From positions 1-9,519 of the forward strand of contig JACRDV010000035.1 of NCBI GenBank assembly GCA_024860865.1: a stretch of DNA of 9,519 nt, read 5' to 3'. A model generated the notes under the pieces. It made no database searches. It had not been told where the DNA came from and saw nothing but the letters and a program-made list of their open reading frames with translations. Positions 4,867-9,519 of the stretch are shown piece after piece. This DNA is from Methanobacteriota archaeon (GTDB lineage Archaea > JACRDV01). The translations under genes and the position numbers were made by a program. How positions within the stretch are numbered: position 1 is the stretch's first letter; every line of letters begins with the position of its first letter.

Positions 4867-5775
4867 ATGAATACTGATATCCTAATTATCGGATCAGGAC
4901 CAGCCGGAATACAGGCTGCGATTTATGCCGCTCGAAGAAAAGTTGATGTAATCATTCTTGGTAAATTAGAAAATAGCTCTTTAGCAAAAGCCCATGTTGA
5001 AAATTATTTTGGCATCTCTGGGCCAATAGTTGGTATAGATTTACTAAGGGTTGGAAAAGAACAGGCAGAAAAATTTGGTGCAAAATTTATTGAAGAAGAT
5101 GCACTGCATCTCGAGCGAAAAGATGACAAGTTTATTGTTAAGACTGAAGGCGGAAAAGAAGTCGAATCAAAAGCAGTAATTTTTGCGATGGGTGTATCAA
5201 GAAAAAAACTTGGTGTGAAGGGAGAACAACAATTTCAGGGAAGAGGGGTTAGCTATTGTGCAGAATGCGATTGCGGATTTTTCAAGGGAAAGAAAGTGGC
5301 GGTCATTGGAGATGGAAGCGCGGCAGCTAGCAGCGCAATATTACTGGCTAAATATGCCTCAAAAGTCTATTTAATTTCAAAAAAACTTAGCACATCAGAA
5401 CATTTACAAGATGAATTGAAAGTAGGGAATATTGAAATAATAGAAGGCAAAAGAATAAGCGAAATTTACGGCAACAGTGCAGTCGGTGGGATTAAGCTGG
5501 ATGGCAGCTCATTGGAAGTAGAAGGTGTTTTCATTGAATTGGGTTCAAAGGGGGTTATAGAGCTCGCTGTCAATGTTGGTTTGCTCCCGGATCCAAGAGG
5601 TTACATTCATGTGAATGAGGAACAAAAAACCTCAGTGCTAGGAATTTTTGCTTGCGGCGATATATGCGGTCCTCCTTTACAACTTGCTAAGGCTGTTGGT
5701 GAGGGATGTATTGCCGGCATTGAAGCAGCAGAGTATGTAAAAAGAATAAGCAAATTAGAAAAGCAGACTGTTTGA
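4867..5775 (+). CDS. Thioredoxin-reductase-like FAD flavoprotein with atypical cofactor site
   Basis: A 302-residue protein of the low-Mr thioredoxin reductase fold. It has an N-terminal FAD loop (ILIIGSGPAGIQAAIYAARR, 5-24), the redox site CAECDCGFF (Cys131/Cys134, plus an extra Cys136) and a C-terminal FAD motif with GIFACGDICGPPLQLAKAVG (259-278). The second nucleotide-binding loop reads VIGDGSAAASSA (146-157), not GGGxSAxxEA, and the HRR motif that binds the NADPH 2'-phosphate is missing (LISKKLSTS instead). NADPH use is therefore doubtful. Archaeal relatives are known that use deazaflavin F420 or ferredoxin instead, which is one possible explanation. It starts 12 nt after the MIP18 gene and ends 35 nt before the PDO start, and it is the likely electron source for thioredoxin and PDO. 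Confidence 0.87.
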   Translation: MNTDILIIGSGPAGIQAAIYAARRKVDVIILGKLENSSLAKAHVENYFGISGPIVGIDLLRVGKEQAEKFGAKFIEEDALHLERKDDKFIVKTEGGKEVESKAVIFAMGVSRKKLGVKGEQQFQGRGVSYCAECDCGFFKGKKVAVIGDGSAAASSAILLAKYASKVYLISKKLSTSEHLQDELKVGNIEIIEGKRISEIYGNSAVGGIKLDGSSLEVEGVFIELGSKGVIELAVNVGLLPDPRGYIHVNEEQKTSVLGIFACGDICGPPLQLAKAVGEGCIAGIEAAEYVKRISKLEKQTV

Positions 5776-5810
5776 AAATAACCCATCATAAAAAAACTTG
5801 GAGGACTAAT

Positions 5811-6440
5811 GTGGGAGCAATATCCGAGAAGGATAAAAAACATTTGCAAAAGATATTTGAAAAGAACGTACAGACCGGAGTAAAAATACTAGTTTTTACT
5901 CAAGAAGATAGGCATAGAGAAATAAAAGAGCTTATGCAAGAATTAGCTACTACTTCAAATAAAATTGAAGTTGAATTATACGATTTTACTAGAGATAGCG
6001 AAAAGATTAAACAATACAATATAGATAAGATCCCCGCGATTGCAATCATCGGGAAAGAAGATTATGGGGTAAGATTTTACGGCATACCCTCAGGCTATGA
6101 ATTTTCATCTTTAGTTGAAGATATTATTGATGTCTCTAGAGGAACAACAGATCTCCCTGAAAAAATCAGAAATCAATTAGGATCAATAAATAAACCAATC
6201 CATATTCAAGTTTTTGTGACGCCTACTTGTCCTTACTGCCCTAAAGTGGTTAGGCTAGCACACAAGTTCGCAATTGAGAATGATTTAATAATATCGGATA
6301 TGATAGAAGCCACGGAATTTCCAAATCTGGCATTAAAATATAGAGTTATGAGCGTTCCGAAAACAGTTATAAATGAAAAAATTGAATTTGTAGGAGCGCT
6401 GTCCGAAGAGGACTTTCTTGAATATATATTAGCTGCATAA
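5811..6440 (+). CDS. Protein disulfide oxidoreductase (PDO-like, two thioredoxin folds)
   Basis: A 209-residue protein made of two thioredoxin-like halves, as in archaeal PDO/glutaredoxin-like proteins. The C-terminal half has the active site TPTCPYCPKVV (Cys140, Cys143) and the cis-proline loop MSVPKT (Pro183). The N-terminal half keeps the fold (VKILVFTQED ... DKIPAIAIIG) but has no CxxC, so it is a structural or partner-binding half. The GTG start at 5811 is chosen because TTGGAGG lies 6 nt upstream; the longer TTG frame from 5772 would overlap the previous stop and add a non-conserved tail. The product would form, reduce or isomerise protein disulfides, probably with the adjacent reductase-like flavoprotein. 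Confidence 0.88.
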   Translation: MGAISEKDKKHLQKIFEKNVQTGVKILVFTQEDRHREIKELMQELATTSNKIEVELYDFTRDSEKIKQYNIDKIPAIAIIGKEDYGVRFYGIPSGYEFSSLVEDIIDVSRGTTDLPEKIRNQLGSINKPIHIQVFVTPTCPYCPKVVRLAHKFAIENDLIISDMIEATEFPNLALKYRVMSVPKTVINEKIEFVGALSEEDFLEYILAA

Positions 6441-6484
6441 CTTTAGAAATTCTAATTAATATTGTTTGAAAATTAATCTAAAAT

Positions 6485-6527
6485 TTCTTTTTTGTTTAGA
6501 GTAATTTTTAGTTTTTTGTTCTTTTAT
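6485..6527 (+). terminator. T-tract terminator region after the PDO gene
   Basis: Several T-runs (TTTCTTTTTTGTTT near 6485-6497 and GTTTTTTGTTCTTTT near 6511-6525) follow the PDO stop by 45-85 nt without a strong GC hairpin. This is the usual form of archaeal transcript ends. The rest of the 195-bp gap (6441-6635) is AT-rich and contains no gene that I can see. Confidence 0.5.
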
Positions 6528-6577
6528 AATTATAAATACTAAAGTAAATTATATATTACTATATTATAATATACTAA

Positions 6578-6631
6578 TTTAAATATTTGAAAAAATTAAA
6601 ATCGTTATTCTCTTTAAAACAAAAGAAGTGA
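6578..6631 (+). promoter_or_regulatory. Putative promoter and SD of the YeeE-TusA-DsrEFH operon
   Basis: TTTAAATA (6578-6585) is a TATA-like box about 55 nt upstream of ATG 6636, which would give a leader of roughly 25-30 nt. GAAGTGA (6625-6631) is the SD-like stretch and resembles the one before the HesB-like gene. Several other AT-rich stretches could also serve as the box. Confidence 0.35.
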
Positions 6632-6635
6632 ATTA

Positions 6636-7838
6636 ATGAGCCCCAATCAAATCTACAAGAGAATATTTGTCGCGCCTTGGCCCGAATGGATTGGCGGTCT
6701 TATTTTAGGGATCTTCTTTATTATTTTCTCTGCTTGGGCATTAACGCCTTTTAACATTTATGGAGGCTATTATAATTGGGGTAGCTGGTTCTACAAACTC
6801 ACTGGATTAAGTGATTTTTTCCCTGCCTTTAAGGATCCTGCTTCACCACTTATGGCAAAGATGAGCGTGGGCAATTTAGGATTTTTGTTAGGTGTTTTCT
6901 CAGCAGCAATACTGGCAGGCGAATTTAAATTGAAAGGAGTCACATCAAAAACTGATTACATAGAAGCGGTTTTAGGCGGCTTTGTTATGGCTTTGGGCGT
7001 AGTGTTTGCATGGGGGTGCAACTTCGGAGGCTTCTTCTCAGCTATCACAGCGTTGAGCCTAAATGGCTTTGCTATGATGCTGGGGCTAATTGTTGGCGGC
7101 TTCTTGGGTTCTCTATATGTGAATTGGAGAGCAGCGGGGATAGAAATATTGGAGTTGATACCGGTTGAAGCCAAAATCTCTAGCCCATCTACGCCTTCAG
7201 ATAGTGGTAACAAAACGTGGCTGCCTATTTTACTGATACTTATTCCCATAACACTTGTTGTTTTAATAAATTACTATTATTCTATTAACGGTGCCATTAT
7301 TTACTCTGGAATTTTATTCATAGGTTTGTTCATTGGTTTTACTGTACAAAGGTCACGGCTTTGCTTCACAACTGCTTTTCGAGATCTCTTTAACAAAAAA
7401 GGAGAATTTTTAAGATCATTAAAATTGCAAAGAGCCATAGTACTAGGCTTAATTGTAGCAGCAATAGGTATTGCTGCTTTAAAGGCGAATAATCTCTTAG
7501 ATAAAGATCTAAATGTAAGCCCAGTGGGATGGATCAATGTGATGGGAGGCATTTTATTTGGGTTTGGCATGGTAATTGCAGGAGCTTGCGGTTCCGGAAT
7601 GTTATGGCGGACTGCAGAAGGACATTTGAAGCTTGTGATAGCACTTGTTGTTACCACCTTAGCCTTCGTGCCTTTAACGCTATTTATATGGAACTATGCA
7701 CCTGCATTGGCAGGGCCTAAAATCTTTATTCCAACCGTCTTTGGATGGCCACTTGGTCTACTATTCATTATAGGTCTACTTTCGGTATGGCTGCTAATTT
7801 TGAGATGGATAGAACATCAATGGAGAGGTAGGAAATAG
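6636..7838 (+). CDS. YeeE/YedE-family sulfur-compound (or selenium) transporter
   Basis: A 400-residue polytopic membrane protein of the YeeE/YedE (TsuA-like) family, built from two similar halves. Its three family cysteines are in AWGCNFGGFF (Cys128), RSRLCFTTAFRD (Cys243) and IAGACGSGMLWR (Cys318). In characterised YeeE these lie along the path that passes thiosulfate through the membrane. Hydrophobic helices fill most of the chain; a hydrophilic loop with SSPSTPSDSGNK (182-193) separates the halves. Its stop (TAG 7836-7838) abuts the ATG of the tusA-like gene, so the two are translationally coupled. YeeE-TusA pairs import thiosulfate, while YedE-type members have been linked to selenium uptake by comparative genomics. 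With two selenoprotein genes close by, either substrate is possible. Confidence 0.88.
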   Translation: MSPNQIYKRIFVAPWPEWIGGLILGIFFIIFSAWALTPFNIYGGYYNWGSWFYKLTGLSDFFPAFKDPASPLMAKMSVGNLGFLLGVFSAAILAGEFKLKGVTSKTDYIEAVLGGFVMALGVVFAWGCNFGGFFSAITALSLNGFAMMLGLIVGGFLGSLYVNWRAAGIEILELIPVEAKISSPSTPSDSGNKTWLPILLILIPITLVVLINYYYSINGAIIYSGILFIGLFIGFTVQRSRLCFTTAFRDLFNKKGEFLRSLKLQRAIVLGLIVAAIGIAALKANNLLDKDLNVSPVGWINVMGGILFGFGMVIAGACGSGMLWRTAEGHLKLVIALVVTTLAFVPLTLFIWNYAPALAGPKIFIPTVFGWPLGLLFIIGLLSVWLLILRWIEHQWRGRK

Positions 7839-8090
7839 ATGGGAGTTAAGTTTGAAAAAAAAGATGAGAAATCTTACCTATTAGATGTAAGAGGATATCT
7901 ATGTCCTTATCCAGTAATCTTTACGAGAAAAGCCCTTCTACAGTTAAAAGAAGGAGATTTCTTGGAGGTCTTTACTGATAATCCCGCTTCTTGTGAAAAT
8001 GTGCCTAATGATGTTAAGGAAGATGGCCATAAGGTCTTAGCTATTGAACAAATGGGGCGAGGTGAGTGGAAGATAGTTATTAAAAAATAG
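7839..8090 (+). CDS. tusA: TusA/SirA-like sulfur carrier protein
   Basis: An 83-residue protein with the diagnostic motif DVRGYLCPYPVIFTRKAL (16-33), in which Cys22 of C-P-Y-P is the persulfide-carrying residue. It also has the typical strand DFLEVFTDNPASCENVPNDV (40-59) with a second Cys at 52. TusA proteins pass sulfane sulfur from transporters or desulfurases to DsrE-type carriers. It follows the YeeE-like gene with no gap. Its partners are probably that transporter and the DsrE/F/H-like proteins downstream. A YedF-like role in selenium metabolism is an alternative. Confidence 0.93.
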   Translation: MGVKFEKKDEKSYLLDVRGYLCPYPVIFTRKALLQLKEGDFLEVFTDNPASCENVPNDVKEDGHKVLAIEQMGRGEWKIVIKK

Positions 8091-8171
8091 AGGGGTGAAG
8101 AGTTAGCTAGGAAAATGAGAAATTAAAACTTGCCAGTTCTAAAAAATAAAAATTTTTTGAGAGGTGTTAAA

Positions 8172-8564
8172 TTGGAAATAGGTGTAAGCCAAGGCAATAT
8201 TGAAAAGAAAAATAAAACCTTAACAATATTTTTATTCACGAGCCCATATGGTTTTGAAAATTCCTCGACGGCAGCGCGATTGGCTGAGGCAGCTTTAGAC
8301 AAAGGTTATTCTGTGAATATGTTCGCTTCGAGCGATGGAGTTTACAATTTTATGGCAGGACAAAAGGCTGTTGCAATTCCGAACATTCAACAAGAGTTTG
8401 AAAAACTGATCAATAAAGGGTTAAAGGTATACTTATGTGGTCCTTGTTTAAACTTTCGTGGGATACAGCGCCAGAATCTTATCGAGAATTCTAAACCTAG
8501 CTCTCTTACTGAACTTTTTGCTATAATGGGTCAGAGCAATGTATTTCTATGCTTTAGTTTTTAA
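8172..8564 (+). CDS. DsrE/TusD-like sulfur relay protein
   Basis: A 130-residue DsrE-family protein: TIFLFTSPYGFENSSTAARL (18-37), the middle helix-strand with VNMFASSDGVYNFM (48-61) and the active-site segment KVYLCGPCLNFRGI (85-98), with Cys89 and Cys92. This Cys accepts sulfur from TusA in characterised TusBCD/DsrEFH complexes. The TTG start at 8172 is chosen because GAGGTG lies 5 nt upstream; an in-frame TTG at 8130 has no SD and would add an AT-rich, unconserved 14 residues. It is the first of three tandem DsrE/F/H-type genes. The 81-bp gap before it (8091-8171) holds no recognisable gene. Confidence 0.85.
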   Translation: MEIGVSQGNIEKKNKTLTIFLFTSPYGFENSSTAARLAEAALDKGYSVNMFASSDGVYNFMAGQKAVAIPNIQQEFEKLINKGLKVYLCGPCLNFRGIQRQNLIENSKPSSLTELFAIMGQSNVFLCFSF

Positions 8565-8579
8565 TGGGCAGGTGGTTTT

Positions 8580-8945
8580 ATGGAATCAATTTGCATAATA
8601 GTAAGAAAGGCTCCTTATGGAGTCATCCAAGCGGGCGAGGCTTTAAGGCACATTAGTGGAGCAGTTGTTCATAAACTAAAGACTACTGCAGTTTTGTTGG
8701 ATGATGGAGTTTACCTTGCAAAAGCCAATCAAGCCGGTGAGAATACTGGTTGGCCCTCTTTAGCTGATGGTTTGAAGGAACTGTTGGAAGTTAGTAAGGG
8801 CAACCCTCCAAAAATTTTTATTCATGCTGAATCGATGAAAAACAGAGGATTGCACATGACGGACATGATAAAAGGAGCTGAAGAAATCACTGACGACCAG
8901 TTAGCAAAAATTTTGAGCGATACTAAAACAGTAATGATATTTTAA
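8580..8945 (+). CDS. DsrF/TusC-like DsrE-family protein without the active-site cysteine
   Basis: A 121-residue DsrE/F fold protein: SICIIVRKAPYGVIQAGEAL (3-22), then TAVLLDDGVYLAKANQAGEN (36-55) and the C-terminal FIHAESMKNRGL (80-91). The position of the active Cys in the previous gene product is occupied by His82-Ala-Glu-Ser, and the only cysteine is Cys5. It is therefore unlikely to carry sulfur on that site and may be a structural partner, as TusC/DsrF is in the hexameric TusBCD/DsrEFH complex. AGGTGG 4-5 nt before ATG 8580 is its SD; the gene starts 15 nt after the DsrE-like gene. Confidence 0.82.
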   Translation: MESICIIVRKAPYGVIQAGEALRHISGAVVHKLKTTAVLLDDGVYLAKANQAGENTGWPSLADGLKELLEVSKGNPPKIFIHAESMKNRGLHMTDMIKGAEEITDDQLAKILSDTKTVMIF

Positions 8946-8961
8946 AAATAGGGGGAGAAAA

Positions 8962-9291
8962 ATGAAATCAATTCTGATAGTAATATCTAACTCGCAAGAT
9001 AATGCCATATCTTCATTACAGCTGGCTAATTCAATTCAAAAACAGGGCAATAAGGTTTCCATTTACCTTCTTCAAGACGGTGTATTTTGTTCTCTTGCTA
9101 ATGAAAATATAACTAAATCAGTGGTGGAAAAAGCCATAGCAAGTGGAGTGGAGTTTTATGTGCTATGCGATGACCTAACCCTTCGGGGGTTTTCAGAAAG
9201 GGAGATAATCCCGCAAGTACATGTTTCATCTTATTCTGAGCTGATCGACCTAATGTTAGAAAAATGCGATTTTACCATAGGAGTCCTTTAA
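8962..9291 (+). CDS. DsrH/TusB-like protein
   Basis: A 109-residue small DsrE-fold protein at the DsrH/TusB position of the cluster. Recognisable parts are KVSIYLLQDGVFC (31-43) and EFYVLCDDLTLRGF (64-77), resembling the (L/V)x(D)DLxxRG stretch of DsrH-type proteins, with Cys69 inside it and others at 43 and 102. It would complete a DsrE-DsrF-DsrH-type heteromer that receives persulfide from TusA. GGGGGAGAAAA before ATG 8962 is the SD and the gap from the previous gene is 16 nt. The identity as DsrH, as opposed to another small DsrE-family member, rests mainly on order and size. Confidence 0.75.
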   Translation: MKSILIVISNSQDNAISSLQLANSIQKQGNKVSIYLLQDGVFCSLANENITKSVVEKAIASGVEFYVLCDDLTLRGFSEREIIPQVHVSSYSELIDLMLEKCDFTIGVL

Positions 9292-9329
9292 GGAAAATCA
9301 AAAGAGCAAATATTATTACTTACTGCGGC

Positions 9330-9335
9330 TTTTTT
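9330..9335 (+). terminator. T-tract after the DsrEFH-like operon
   Basis: GCGGC followed by TTTTTT lies 39 nt after the last stop of the operon, a simple archaeal-type transcript end. The minus strand of 9381-9389 also reads as a T-run just beyond the stop of the convergent gene, so both transcripts may end in this gap (9292-9416). I see no gene in the gap. Confidence 0.45.
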
Positions 9336-9416
9336 AATCGATTAATCCAACATTTCTTTATAAATTAGAATTAGAAACAAAAAAAATAAATGATAAATGA
9401 GTTATTTCTTTCGCTT

Positions 9417-9519
9417 TCATTGATATTTTTTGGCTGAAATAAAAACACAATCTGGCTCAATATTTTTAACATCTAAATTTTCAAATTCAGATTCCTTTAG
9501 CATGTTTCGTATATCCCTA
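9417..9519 (-). CDS. C-terminus of an unidentified protein, possibly a methyltransferase
   Basis: The minus strand is open from the right edge to TGA at 9419-9417. The visible 33 residues contain NMLKESEFENLDVKNIEPDC followed by VFISAKKYQ. The pattern of a helix, then xxFExxxVxxI, then a VFxSAKK strand, resembles the end of class I SAM-dependent methyltransferases. That is only a resemblance; the rest of the gene lies outside the window. Confidence 0.45.
   Translation of the reverse strand, partial: RDIRNMLKESEFENLDVKNIEPDCVFISAKKYQ

Noticed and set aside
8091-8171. Short peptide gene or leader (ATG AGA AAT TAA near 8114) in the gap before the DsrE-like gene
   Set aside because: It encodes only three residues; nothing indicates translation, although GGGGTGA upstream looks SD-like.
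9417-9419. TGA at the end of the right-edge minus-strand gene as another Sec codon
   Set aside because: The frame closes at TAA four codons later, no SECIS-like core follows, and a T-run suggests the transcript ends there.

Overview
This window is AT-rich and looks archaeal. It has TATA-like boxes (TATATATAAA upstream of the ArsR-type gene), GGAGGTGA-type ribosome binding sites, T-tract transcript ends, and families common in archaea: a Trm-G10/Trm11-like RNA methylase, a TrmB-like regulator, a two-domain protein disulfide oxidoreductase and a MIP18-type protein. The most important observation is that two minus-strand genes appear to be selenoprotein genes. Each has an in-frame UGA exactly where its family has a conserved cysteine, and each is followed at its 3' end by a copy of the same structured RNA element. 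That element has the layout of a eukaryote-type SECIS: AUGA, a 10-bp helix, an A-rich apical loop, then a GA-containing return strand. Eukaryote-like SECIS elements in archaea have been described for Lokiarchaeota (Asgard), so an Asgard or related archaeon is the best guess. This is inferred from the RNA element and not from a phylogenetic marker.

Layout. Positions 1-726 (+) hold the 3' part of a tRNA-type RNA methylase gene. It converges on a minus-strand operon that reads, in transcription order, ArsR-type regulator (2739-2389), DsrE-like selenoprotein (2380-2051, UGA at 2168-2170), SECIS 1 (about 2059-1982) and a sulfide:quinone-oxidoreductase-like flavoprotein (1960-803). A small zinc-ribbon protein (2902-3063, +) diverges from this operon. 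It converges with the second selenoprotein gene, a HesB/IscA-like protein (3520-3191, minus, UGA at 3407-3409), which is followed by SECIS 2 (about 3200-3122). Both selenoprotein genes are split or truncated at the UGA by conventional gene calling.

Positions 3616-6440 (+) are a thiol-redox cluster: TrmB-like regulator, thioredoxin, MIP18/DUF59 protein, thioredoxin-reductase-like flavoprotein and a thioredoxin-fold PDO. A T-rich intergenic stretch (6441-6635) separates it from a sulfur (or selenium) trafficking operon at 6636-9291: YeeE/YedE transporter, TusA-like carrier, then DsrE-, DsrF- and DsrH-like proteins. The window ends with the C-terminus of an unidentified minus-strand gene (9519-9417).

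How it fits together: YeeE/YedE would import thiosulfate or a selenium/sulfur compound, TusA and the DsrE/F/H-like proteins would relay persulfide (or selenide-derived) groups, and thioredoxin, its reductase and PDO would supply reducing power. The ArsR-controlled operon would handle sulfide or sulfane sulfur with a Sec-containing DsrE-type carrier and a membrane-associated SQR-like enzyme. The HesB-like selenoprotein would act in Fe-S or persulfide chemistry. The window as a whole is a chalcogen (S/Se) and thiol metabolism island.
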